This document shows positions 1 through 9,322 of a DNA stretch of 64,000 bases, one piece after another. The translations under genes were made by a program, and so were the position numbers. A model generated the notes under the pieces. It had not been told where the DNA came from, made no database searches, and saw nothing but the letters and a program-made list of their open reading frames with translations. Source of the stretch: Aurantiochytrium sp. KH105 (Eukaryota; Sar; Bigyra; Thraustochytrida; Thraustochytriidae); NCBI GenBank assembly GCA_003116975.1, contig BGKB01000121.1:1-64000 (forward strand). Direction: 5' to 3'. The number at the start of each line of letters is the position of its first letter. The stretch's first letter is position 1.

Positions 1-370
1 AAAGATATCTCTCTTTTCTCTGCTCGTCTCGCAGTCGGTTGGTCACCAAGAGTTCTCTCGCAGTCGGTTGGTCACCAAGAGTTCTCTATTTTCTTCAATC
101 TCTGCGACATAGATCTCACCAAACCAAGAGTTGTCTTTTGCTTCTGATCACCACGCAGCCGTCCATTTGGCCTCATGCCAAGATCTAAAATCTAACAGTA
201 TACGTAATCAATAAGTTGTTATCCATCACAATCAACATCGTCATCATCATCGCCATCACAATCACCGTATCGTCCGTTCCAAAAGTGGGAACAAAGGTGA
301 GCGCCGGCACATTGACGCTTTTGCGGCGGCCTCACCCCCTCTACCAAAAAGAAAAGAATGCAAACGTGAA
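1..370. other. 3' flank of the kelch-RING gene, no gene seen
   Basis: AT-richer DNA beyond the stop of the minus-strand RING gene. It holds a 29-bp tandem duplication (27-84) and a partial echo of its end near 119-135. The short frames that start here run antisense to the RING gene and have no recognisable domain. Confidence 0.6.
27..84. repeat. 29-bp perfect tandem duplication
   Basis: Two head-to-tail copies (27-55 and 56-84) of a 29-bp unit beginning tctcgcagtcgg and ending aagagttc. The copies are identical, so the duplication is probably recent. It may continue left of the window. Confidence 0.9.
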
Positions 371-2689
371 TTATAGCGACGCATCGCTATTTTGCTGTGT
401 CTGCGGAACGGTCGCCGCCAAACTCGTGGCGCGGGCTGCACGAGCTACACGAGCTGCGCGACGAGCACGAAAGAATTCTATCGTGTGCAAAATGGGAGTC
501 CCGAGGAACGCTCGACTTGCCTGGCGCTCGCGCTCCTCCGCACTCGTTGCTTGTTGGCCGATGTGCAAGCTTTCACGTGGCGTTGCAGCAGCCGCGGGCA
601 CCTGGACCTCAACGTTGGCAGGACTCGCCGTGTCCCCATCGGCTGAGCTTCCTTCGGTGCTGTCACCTCCCTCGTCAGACTCCACGGGATGGCCCGTAAC
701 AACGTGACATTTGCATAAGGGGCAGTTGCCCTTGCGCAACAGCCATGGGTCAATACATTCCTCGTGATAAAAGTGCTTGCACGGAAGCTCGCGCAAAATT
801 TCGTCATCCTCGAACGGCAAAATACAAATGGCACATAGGTCACCCTCATCGTCCGGCGCGTAAAAGGTCGCAGGATCAAAAGCGGGAGGGGCAGTGTCGC
901 CCGTAACAGGCAAGGCCTGCGCGACGCTGACGCTCACCTCGCTTGCCTTTTGAATGTCAGCCTCATTTGCCACACTCGTCTTGGTTGCGCTCGATTCGTG
1001 GCTGCTCGAGGTATCCTGCGCGTCCATGAGGGCCTCGTTGTCCGAGCTGATGCTCGCCGAGTGCGTCTCATCGCGCTGAGCCCGCGGATGCAAATAGACT
1101 TGTTCCTCTGCAGGCAAGTCTTCCGTGACCTCGACGCCAGAACCATCAACTGCACGCTTGACATAAACGTGTTTGCCATCGGATTTGTAGCGTACAAGTG
1201 GAAGCCCATCGACCACTTCTTGCGAGACACCAGTGGTCTTGCGCTCCTCGTGGATCATGACTTGCAACTGGTTTCCACGATAGCGAAAGAGCACAAAGAG
1301 CGACACGAGGACAAAGATAGCAGCCGCAATCAGAGCGTATTGCAGGGTCGCGAAGCCCGCAAAGAGACTGTTCGAGTTCTCATATTCAATCGCGTTAACA
1401 AAGCCGCCCCGCGACATGACCAAGGCACTATCCATCTGGAAAACACTCACACCCGACACACCCGCCATAACAACCACCATTTTGCTGATGCCGCGCTGCA
1501 CGCCAATCGCGCTCGCTGCCACGCCCGGATTTTGAGCGATAAAGCCACACCACGTGTACGAAAAACGACCGTTGTTGCACCGCACGACAAAGTCCGTTTC
1601 AATGCCGCTGTCATCGTCAGAATCTTCGACAGAAGAATCCTCGACAATATTAGTGACCGCGACATAGTCAACGTTTGTGACCGCCGAGCTATCACTCGAA
1701 ATTGATCGCACGCCGCCGTACATGAGAACCCGACTCGAGGCGGCCGTTCCGACAATGTGATTCGCTCGTGTGAGCTCTGAGCTCTGCGTGATCTCCACGA
1801 CCCGGTGGGGCTGCTCGCTGGCAGTAGCGTTTCCATCGGCTTCTAGCACGAGGGCCGAAAGATTTAAATACATCAACGTGCCCTGCATGTAGGCGGCCCC
1901 CGGTTGCGAGTACCCACCGTGGAGGGCCCAAAGCTCATCTCCCATGAGAACGCTACCTTGAGAGAAACGTTCAGAGAGGCCTTGAGAACTCAAAGTTGTC
2001 CATGACCCCTTAATTTGGTCTTCGGCGGTGGTATTGTATTCATCCAGCGTTAGACACCACAAGCCTTTTGAGGCGATCGCTTCATCGTTCATTCCAGACG
2101 CGCCACCATAAAGAATCATTCGATCATTGAAGCCCGTTGCACTTGACTTGTACCTTCCAAAGACTTCATCTCCATCGCTGGTGTCGATTTCCGAGACGAC
2201 CACGGAAAGGTCGTTCTCGACCTCGATCGCCCATACGCGAGCATCACTCGCGCGATCATACCTGACCTGAGTATCTGTGACTCCACCATGCACAAGAAAG
2301 CGACATGTGCCTTCGCGGTCAACGTGAGGATCAATGCTCACCGCCACGGACCCCCATCGCGCCTGCATGACCCCACCCGCGTCACTCGTGACATCATGAA
2401 AGGTTCCCGAGGAAAACTCATAAATGTAGAGGCTGTCTGTCGCGAGGCCGGAAATCAGCCGTCCGCCAAAAAGCAGCATAATGTCCTGAGTGCCGCAGTA
2501 CGCCGTGGCGGGCTGGAAGAGATATCCCGGAGGGCTTCCTCTTGTGGCGAGTTGCTGCCAGAACTCTGCGCTTAGCAGCGAGAACTCCGTGTACAACAGG
2601 AAGAGCGCCAGCACGGTAAAGACCATGACCATGAGCCAGATGCAGCGGCTTAGGTGCCCGCGGCAAGGATGGCATCGCTGCGCAGGCAT
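371..2689 (-). CDS. Kelch-type ectodomain, transmembrane RING-H2 E3 ubiquitin ligase
   Basis: A 772-residue single-frame protein. A hydrophobic stretch at about 16-36 looks like a signal anchor. Residues 60-430 carry kelch-like blades (MLLFGG, RFLVHGG, MILYGG, LWALHGG), which usually build a beta-propeller for binding ligands. A second hydrophobic helix lies at about 445-470. At about 618-660 there is a complete RING-H2 finger with spacing C-x2-C-x14-C-x-H-x2-H-x2-C-x10-C-x2-C. The order luminal propeller, TM, cytosolic RING resembles PA-TM-RING ligases (RNF13/GRAIL type), with the PA domain replaced by kelch repeats. The RING implies E2-dependent ubiquitin transfer at an endomembrane or plasma membrane; the substrate is unknown. 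The C-terminal tail has an RRAARVARAARA basic stretch. The gene is divergent from the DOCK gene across a 1-kb GC-rich spacer. Confidence 0.85.
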   Translation of the reverse strand: MPAQRCHPCRGHLSRCIWLMVMVFTVLALFLLYTEFSLLSAEFWQQLATRGSPPGYLFQPATAYCGTQDIMLLFGGRLISGLATDSLYIYEFSSGTFHDVTSDAGGVMQARWGSVAVSIDPHVDREGTCRFLVHGGVTDTQVRYDRASDARVWAIEVENDLSVVVSEIDTSDGDEVFGRYKSSATGFNDRMILYGGASGMNDEAIASKGLWCLTLDEYNTTAEDQIKGSWTTLSSQGLSERFSQGSVLMGDELWALHGGYSQPGAAYMQGTLMYLNLSALVLEADGNATASEQPHRVVEITQSSELTRANHIVGTAASSRVLMYGGVRSISSDSSAVTNVDYVAVTNIVEDSSVEDSDDDSGIETDFVVRCNNGRFSYTWCGFIAQNPGVAASAIGVQRGISKMVVVMAGVSGVSVFQMDSALVMSRGGFVNAIEYENSNSLFAGFATLQYALIAAAIFVLVSLFVLFRYRGNQLQVMIHEERKTTGVSQEVVDGLPLVRYKSDGKHVYVKRAVDGSGVEVTEDLPAEEQVYLHPRAQRDETHSASISSDNEALMDAQDTSSSHESSATKTSVANEADIQKASEVSVSVAQALPVTGDTAPPAFDPATFYAPDDEGDLCAICILPFEDDEILRELPCKHFYHEECIDPWLLRKGNCPLCKCHVVTGHPVESDEGGDSTEGSSADGDTASPANVEVQVPAAAATPRESLHIGQQATSAEERERQASRAFLGTPILHTIEFFRARRAARVARAARATSLAATVPQTQQNSDASL

Positions 2690-3699
2690 CGTGCCTGATC
2701 GCCAGGCCGCCGCCGTCCTCGTCGCCGTCCTCGTTCGTGACCAGATGGCCCAGCCGGACGTCCACGGGCCCAGGACTAGGGTTCGCGCACACCTCTGCGC
2801 GTATGTATGTTATGTATGTAGTATGTATGTACGACGTATGTGAGGTCGGCCGCCCGATCGGTCAGTCGCCTCGGCCGGCTCGAGTCGGCTCGCGACAGCG
2901 CGCGGAGACGCGGCTTCGCGCGCTCGCCCCCTTGCGCCGCGCAGCGGCAACCTCCCTCTGCCCGCGGCCAGCTTGCGAGCGAGCACGCGCGCGTCGAGCG
3001 CCGGCCTTGGGCCAGATCGAGGCGTCCGACGGCGGCGGTCCTCGCCCTTGGTAACACCCGCTCCGGCGATCCAGCGATCCAGCTGCGCCTCCGCGCCGGC
3101 GGCGGGGCGGGCGGCGGGGCGGGCGCGGGGCGGGCGCGGGGCGGGCTCTCTGCGGCTCCGCGCCTGCTCGCGGGCGGCGGCTCGAGCGCGCCGCGGGCAG
3201 CCTGCGATGCCTCGCTCCCTCGCGTTGCGATTCTGCCGCCGCGCGTGCGCAAGGCGCGCCGGGTCCCGTATCTGGGGCCGCGCGCACCGGACCCGGGGGC
3301 GCTAATTAAAATAAAAAGAACGGGGGGGAGGAGGAGGGCGAGCAGGAGGACGAGCAGGAGGACGCGGAGAAGGGCAAGCCGGAAAAGGCGGGCGCGGATG
3401 GAGCGGAGGAGACCGGGAGGATTTGCCGGGGGCGGAGAAAGCGGGGGAGGAGGAGGAGGAGGGGAAAAGGGTAACGTCGAGGACGCGCTGGGAGGCTGGG
3501 GCAGAGCAGGAAAGCTGTGCTGCGCCGAGCTGACCGCAGATACATACGCTTGGACGGAAACCGCGAAGGCTATCGACGCACGCGCAGGTCTAGATTCTGT
3601 CTTGGGGTTGTTTGGCTTTGTTGCTGCGGCTAGTGCTGCTGCTGTTGCTGCGAAATCCAGCCAAGTCTAGCCAAGCTCAGCTGGAATCCAGGAGCCCGG
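2690..3699. promoter_or_regulatory. GC-rich shared promoter between RING and DOCK genes
   Basis: About 1 kb between two divergent starts, very rich in CpG, with short GGGCGGGGC-type runs at 3100-3150 and a purine-rich block at 3320-3470. Open frames here (for example 2840-3670 on +) are composed of Arg/Ala/Gly and end before the DOCK start, so they are probably chance frames in GC-rich 5' flank or 5' UTR. Confidence 0.5.
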
Positions 3700-6600
3700 A
3701 TGACACACAATGAACCTGCTGGACGACCCGCACCGAACATGGTAGGCACAAACGACGAAGAAGTGTCCACACCTGCACCAGCACAGTCGCCCGCGTCGCC
3801 TCCATCATCCTCAGGTAGCAACGATTCCTCCTGGCAACGCCGGCCAGGCACAGGTCGAGCGAAGTTTAGGTTTGTAGCGCGAGGAAAATATCAAATCTCG
3901 CTCGAGGCAGGCGATCTTGTCGATGTGCAAGAGTTCTCGAGTGGATGGTTCAAGGGAATTCAGGTCCGCACGGGAAAGATAGGCATCTTCCCTGCCGCCT
4001 TCGTCGACATTTTCGATGCGCGACAAATCTCGGCAGCATCTCCGCTGGCACGCTCTCCACGCCATGACGATCTCTTTGTCGAACTCGAAAGAGCACTCAA
4101 ATTGTTAGAGCATGACGTTTCCCAAGCAGCAGAATCTTCCCGCGCTGCGTCAATTCGGATGCTATGCAATGTGCTCGAGGACTGGAAACATGCGCTCTGG
4201 CCTTCTGCACCGGGGGGGCGCGCGTCTTATGTGACGACATCACCAGTCTTGGCATCACTTGTACGACAGTCCACCATCAAATTACTCAACGCCATCGCTC
4301 AAACTCAGGCAAATACACTCATCTTCCGGGATGCCCGAGGCGACGTCTTGACCACAGCAAGCATGCCGCTTGTAATCCTTGCTGCGGAGCATCGCAAAGC
4401 TGAAGGCGAGCCTTTGAGCAGCTCCAAAATCGATCCGCTTGACTCGGCAATACTACAGCGCCTCGCAAATCTTGAGCTTGCGGAGGGCGTCAGTCAAGAC
4501 CGCGCAGAGCTCATCGAGCAGCATCTTCGACAATTTGTGGCAAACAAAGAAGAAGACGAACCCCGCGGCGCTGCGTCGGCGCCAAATGAGCAAGGCGTCT
4601 TCTTTGATATCCAGGTGCAAGTGAGAAGGGTCGAATTTGTCACATCGGATCCGCTCATTTTGTACTTTTCCCTCTACGACTGCGAGACGCAACAGCAAGT
4701 CTCCGAAGACAGTGCAGTCTGTTTTGATACGCAAGAGGACAATTTGCCTGTTGAATTCGCCTTTGTACGGATCGCATCCGCTTTGGTCTCAGCGAAGAAG
4801 CTTGCAATTGCGTGCAAAATATCGCGCAAAGGACCTTTGCTCTCGTCATCAGCAAATGGACAGGGAGTTTCGACTGCTCCAGCTCAAGGAGACAATCATG
4901 TTACCTCACCCGGTACAAAGAGAAATGTTGACACCGTATACAAGCGACCCTTTGGCGTGGCTGTGTGGCCCTGCGCAAGCGTGTCCGATCCAGAGCGCAA
5001 CGGTCCACCCATCCAAATGTGGCTATCGAGCGGCCGTGAGGATCATCTCGAAGATAAATTAAGCGCGATCTTGATCAAGCTGCGCGGGGGCAGTCGTGTC
5101 TCCTCGAGCACCGGGGGCGCGAATGCAAAGGCGATCATTCTGACGTCGCAGTGCAAAAGCCACAAAGAACATCATCTTCACAATCCACAAAACGTGCGCA
5201 TCATGCAAATTGATCCCTTCATATCGCCGCTGGTTGTGCGAAATGACTATTATATAAGACTCAAACACGGGGTTTTTCAGCAAGATCGGAAACGCGCGGC
5301 GCGCAACGTAGAAGCAAAAGTCTACGTGGTCGCAGGTGATGGAAAAGTCTTGCCTGGCGTCATTGGCAGGCAACGTGCAGCCCTTAGCGACACATACCGG
5401 TCCATTGTCTACTACCACGACAACACGCCACACTTTGAAGAGCAACTCCTCCTTCGCCTTCCCGTCGGCAACGCCAATGCCAGCCCTCCGGGACTTCATG
5501 TGCTCTTTGTCTTTTCTCACGTGTCGACCACCGTGGCCAAATCGCATCCTTTTGCGTTCACCTTTCTTCCTCTCTTCCATCCTACATCCAGCGCCATTGC
5601 TCAAGAAGGAGCAATCAAGCTCAAGTGCTATGCGCCACTTCCGGGCGTGGAATCCGTAAAGGCTCAAGTGGAGGATCTCAAGTACCTCAAGTTCCAGCCA
5701 ATCCTTCGTGATGGCGTCATTGCCACGGCCGAGCCAAATCTGCGGCCAAAGGAAAGCGTTCACATTTCAATTCAAGCGTGTTCTTCCGAGGTGCCCACAA
5801 ATCGCACTTTAGCGTCTCTGCTGCTCGCATGCCGGACCATTAAGCCCGGAAGAACATTTCGCGCAACCGTAGAGCCTCTGCTTGAATTTGCAATGGACGA
5901 ACTGGAGGTTCATGATGCACTTCAGCACATGCGCGAGTTTCTTGACGCACTTTTTCGTACCATGGACGCAGTGGAAGACGATCTTCTCGTGCAACAAGCA
6001 TTTTCTGCGCTCGTTTCCTTTTTGTCGCGAGCTGCGCTTGCTTTGGGCCGAAAGCAGTTCCGCCGGCGCTTCGAGCAGTACGCCGAGGAACACTTCATGC
6101 TGCAATCCTTTGCACCGCGTGTGTACTTTTCTCTCTTGGGAAATCTGCGCCTGTGGCTCGAATTATCTCCCCTGGCGAGCGCAGAGTCAAACTTGGAAGT
6201 GCAAGCCGAAGTAGAAGCGACGCGCGGGAAAGGCCTTCGCCGTCGCGCCATGAGCACCGACGTTCAAGAGAGTGGTGCCGTCTTGCGATGCCTCGCATAC
6301 CTCCTACGTCTCATTTTGCTCTCCCGACGGAGCGATGTCACGCAGGTCAGCAACAAAATCAATGCTGCTGTTCCAGCACAGGCACCGCCACGCTCAAGCA
6401 CGAGTGGACCCACATTTCAGCAGCATGTACTCGATATCTTTTATTTGCTGGATGAGCTGGTGACCTCAAAGGTAGAGCTCGAGACGTCTTCCTCTGGGAC
6501 CGAGAACCTGGCAACAGCGCTCAAGCGTGCAGCCATGACCGGCATGGCCGAGGTCGTCGACTTTAGTTTGCTCGACGGCCTCCGCGACGACATTTTAGAA

Positions 6601-9291
6601 GTGGACACAATCAGCGAGATTGCTCGTGGCTTTCTTGATTCCATCGCCGATGCACCACCCGAACTCCGACCAGGAAAACTTGTGTACCTCCAGAGCCTTT
6701 GTGCAAGCCCGGGTCTTTTGTCGCGCTGGGACTTGCGCAGGCGTCTTTCGGCCTCAGTGATACGGTCTTTGCAGCGCCATTTGCGCGGCGATATTGAGGA
6801 GCAAACCGCAAGTTTAGAATGCGTTGAGCGCATGTTTTCGACTGTGCAGCAACGCGACAATGCATTGACTTCGGTGCAGCGCCGGGAAGATATCTGGAAT
6901 GCCGCGCTTCTCCTTCCGGACATTTTTCACGCCGCTCGCGGTTTCATTGCGGTTCGATACCCGGAGACGGCTCGTTCCCAGCCCCGAAAGTATGCGAGCT
7001 TTCTGTTGAGCCACCTCTCTGCAGACCTTCGCGACGTGGGAATGCGACTCCTCTTGTGCGCGTTTTCGATAGTCCTCGATCTTGACTCTCAGCAACTCAA
7101 GTACTTTATGTCTTCTGCGTTGGAGGAGACGCAACGTACTGCAGATGTTTTCATGCAGGACGCGCTGATTTGCTGCAACGCGTTTCTTCACGAGGAAGCC
7201 GCGGACGCGGATCGCTGTTTCCCAGACTCCTGGTTCTCGGTCTCGGCGGGAGTGCTCAGGTCTGTGTTAAGCGTTCTCGAATGGTTTGCGCCGCGGCTTG
7301 TTGCTTGCTTTCGCGGCGCGAGTGCGCGCGCGGACCTTGCGCGTCCCGACAAGAGCTTGTGGCTGCTCTTTGTCCACGCAGGCCTTTGTCTTGGCAACCA
7401 CTCGATCTTGTGCGGTGAGGAGACCCCGAACGACGCTCACAAGCGGCACATACTCCAACAAGAGAATCTCGTCACGGCGCATGTTCGGCTGACGCGAGTT
7501 TTGCGTGGGGCCTGGGATGGCCCGCTGCGTGGCCAGCGGTGGCTCATGGCCCAGCATTTGACTTTGAAAGTGCTCAAGCTCTGTATTTCGTTGCACGCGT
7601 CCGAAGATCTGGTCTCGCTCGCTCGCAAAATGTACCTCGATATGGTATGCGAGACGTTGACAAAGGTTACCGAGAATATGGCAGGCGTCATGGAGCGCGT
7701 TACAACGGCCTTTGTGGATGCAGCGTCTCGCTCCCAAGATAGTCTTGCGTTGGAGCGCGCGGCGGAACTCTTTGGCACGACCTTGCTGCAAAGCGCACCT
7801 GCGGAGATGCAGGAGGATCGTGCGGTGGCGCTTTTCCTAGACGACATGGCCCAGCTATGTGCACTTCTCCGGGCGCTTGAGCGCCTGCCACGCTTGGCTG
7901 CATTCGAGATCGACCGGGTCGAGTCCATCGTGGAGCTGCTCAATTATCTCCGACGCCAGCAGCGTGATGAGCAATTCCTTGGATACCTTGATGAGCTTGT
8001 AAGTCTGCACGAGGAGCTTGGAAATGCAGAAGAGGCCGTCAATGCGCGTCTCTTGCGTCTTCAAGTCCGTGGACAAGATCGTGAGTCCGTGCTTTGGGAC
8101 GTGGTGAGGACATGCGAGCGTGGCAAGCTTTGGGAGCGAGGCATTACGGTTCTTGACGAACTCAGAGATGTTTTTGAGCGCGCCTTTCAGACGTCTCGGA
8201 TTTCGCGTGTGTTGCTGCAGCAGGCCGGATTCTTTGACAACCTCGCGCGTGATCAGCGTCATCGCTACTACCCGAGCTACTACCGAGTCCACTTCGTGGG
8301 CCCGGCCTCGTTCGAGGACGAAAATCGTCTCGGAGCCTCCTCTGTATGGAACCGCACCTTTGTGTACAAGGGCAACGACATGGAGGGACTTTCTGAATTT
8401 TGTGTGCGTCTTGGGACGAGCTTCGAAGGAGTCACCGTCTTGCAGGCACAGGGCAGAACAGACTCTAGCGCAAGGCAGACGGAGTCGGAGAGATGGATCG
8501 AAGTGCAGACCGTGAAGCCATCAACGTGGTTCGAAACTGCACTTCTTGCACAAGGCGACAGTACACGTCTTGCTGATGGCGCAGATGATATACAGCGATG
8601 TCTTCAAGCAATGCGAGTCTCAATGCAAGGCGCACGTATCACGGAAGCTGTTGATGCAGAGGGCGTGTTGCCTCCAGCACGGGTGCTGCAACAGCAAGCG
8701 CACGCCAAGATTGAGAGCGTCTCACATCTCTCGTCTTTTCGCAAACGTGAAGAAAAGAGCGGCAACGAATTTCTTGACACCTGGGCGCGAAAGTACATTA
8801 TAGAACTTGATGCTCCAGGCTTTCCGTGTCTTTCGCGGCGCTTACCCGTGACACGTCAAGTGATTTACGAGATTGACCCCTTGCGGATCGCAATCCAAAC
8901 AATACAGAACAAGAACTGCGAGCTTGTTGAGCACATTGCGGACAACTCGCGTCGCGAGGGACGAGATGCGCCACAAGCATTTACTATGCTTTTAAGCGGC
9001 GTCGTCGACGCCGCTGTTAGTGGAGGCGTGACAAAGAATTACGGCAGTCTTCTTTCGGGTTCGTTCACTTCGTCGTACCCAGAAATTGTAGATGCCTACG
9101 GATCTGCTCTGGCGACTGAACCCTGGGTCGGTTTCTTGCGCGAGCTCGTTCGTATGCAGGTGAATCTTGTGGAGAAAGCGGTAGATGTGCACGGCCGCGT
9201 ATGCGCCGAAGCTGTTTTGCCGCTCCATGCCCACCTCAAAGATAAGATGGCAGATCTCAAGTCCGAGATTGGAAACCTGCTGTCGCAGTAG
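3700..9291 (+). CDS. DOCK180-type guanine nucleotide exchange factor
   Basis: A 1863-residue protein, almost the length of human DOCK1 (1865). An SH3 domain is visible at about 55-106 (core ALYDY-like start, SGWFKG, GIFP). A DHR-1/C2-like domain, which binds phosphoinositides, is at about 505-640 (begins DPFISPLVVRNDYYIRL, ends FAFTFLPLF). The DHR-2 (DOCKER) catalytic domain is at about 1430-1843, with YYPSYYRVHFVG, YKGNDMEGLSEFC and DPLRIAIQTIQNKN blocks. The family activates Rac/Cdc42 and drives actin remodelling and phagocytosis. The N-terminal SH3 places it with DOCK-A/B (ELMO-binding) rather than the more common protist DOCK-C/D types. No intron is needed. It converges on DRC1 with only 31 bp between the stops. 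Confidence 0.93.
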   Translation: MTHNEPAGRPAPNMVGTNDEEVSTPAPAQSPASPPSSSGSNDSSWQRRPGTGRAKFRFVARGKYQISLEAGDLVDVQEFSSGWFKGIQVRTGKIGIFPAAFVDIFDARQISAASPLARSPRHDDLFVELERALKLLEHDVSQAAESSRAASIRMLCNVLEDWKHALWPSAPGGRASYVTTSPVLASLVRQSTIKLLNAIAQTQANTLIFRDARGDVLTTASMPLVILAAEHRKAEGEPLSSSKIDPLDSAILQRLANLELAEGVSQDRAELIEQHLRQFVANKEEDEPRGAASAPNEQGVFFDIQVQVRRVEFVTSDPLILYFSLYDCETQQQVSEDSAVCFDTQEDNLPVEFAFVRIASALVSAKKLAIACKISRKGPLLSSSANGQGVSTAPAQGDNHVTSPGTKRNVDTVYKRPFGVAVWPCASVSDPERNGPPIQMWLSSGREDHLEDKLSAILIKLRGGSRVSSSTGGANAKAIILTSQCKSHKEHHLHNPQNVRIMQIDPFISPLVVRNDYYIRLKHGVFQQDRKRAARNVEAKVYVVAGDGKVLPGVIGRQRAALSDTYRSIVYYHDNTPHFEEQLLLRLPVGNANASPPGLHVLFVFSHVSTTVAKSHPFAFTFLPLFHPTSSAIAQEGAIKLKCYAPLPGVESVKAQVEDLKYLKFQPILRDGVIATAEPNLRPKESVHISIQACSSEVPTNRTLASLLLACRTIKPGRTFRATVEPLLEFAMDELEVHDALQHMREFLDALFRTMDAVEDDLLVQQAFSALVSFLSRAALALGRKQFRRRFEQYAEEHFMLQSFAPRVYFSLLGNLRLWLELSPLASAESNLEVQAEVEATRGKGLRRRAMSTDVQESGAVLRCLAYLLRLILLSRRSDVTQVSNKINAAVPAQAPPRSSTSGPTFQQHVLDIFYLLDELVTSKVELETSSSGTENLATALKRAAMTGMAEVVDFSLLDGLRDDILEVDTISEIARGFLDSIADAPPELRPGKLVYLQSLCASPGLLSRWDLRRRLSASVIRSLQRHLRGDIEEQTASLECVERMFSTVQQRDNALTSVQRREDIWNAALLLPDIFHAARGFIAVRYPETARSQPRKYASFLLSHLSADLRDVGMRLLLCAFSIVLDLDSQQLKYFMSSALEETQRTADVFMQDALICCNAFLHEEAADADRCFPDSWFSVSAGVLRSVLSVLEWFAPRLVACFRGASARADLARPDKSLWLLFVHAGLCLGNHSILCGEETPNDAHKRHILQQENLVTAHVRLTRVLRGAWDGPLRGQRWLMAQHLTLKVLKLCISLHASEDLVSLARKMYLDMVCETLTKVTENMAGVMERVTTAFVDAASRSQDSLALERAAELFGTTLLQSAPAEMQEDRAVALFLDDMAQLCALLRALERLPRLAAFEIDRVESIVELLNYLRRQQRDEQFLGYLDELVSLHEELGNAEEAVNARLLRLQVRGQDRESVLWDVVRTCERGKLWERGITVLDELRDVFERAFQTSRISRVLLQQAGFFDNLARDQRHRYYPSYYRVHFVGPASFEDENRLGASSVWNRTFVYKGNDMEGLSEFCVRLGTSFEGVTVLQAQGRTDSSARQTESERWIEVQTVKPSTWFETALLAQGDSTRLADGADDIQRCLQAMRVSMQGARITEAVDAEGVLPPARVLQQQAHAKIESVSHLSSFRKREEKSGNEFLDTWARKYIIELDAPGFPCLSRRLPVTRQVIYEIDPLRIAIQTIQNKNCELVEHIADNSRREGRDAPQAFTMLLSGVVDAAVSGGVTKNYGSLLSGSFTSSYPEIVDAYGSALATEPWVGFLRELVRMQVNLVEKAVDVHGRVCAEAVLPLHAHLKDKMADLKSEIGNLLSQ

Positions 9292-9322
9292 AAAAGAGTA
9301 AGCATGATCATTAGGTTAGATA

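Noticed and set aside
2840-3670. 276-residue plus-strand frame before the DOCK gene
   Set aside because: Composition is Arg/Gly/Ala only, it ends before the DOCK start and no domain is visible; typical of CpG-rich flank.
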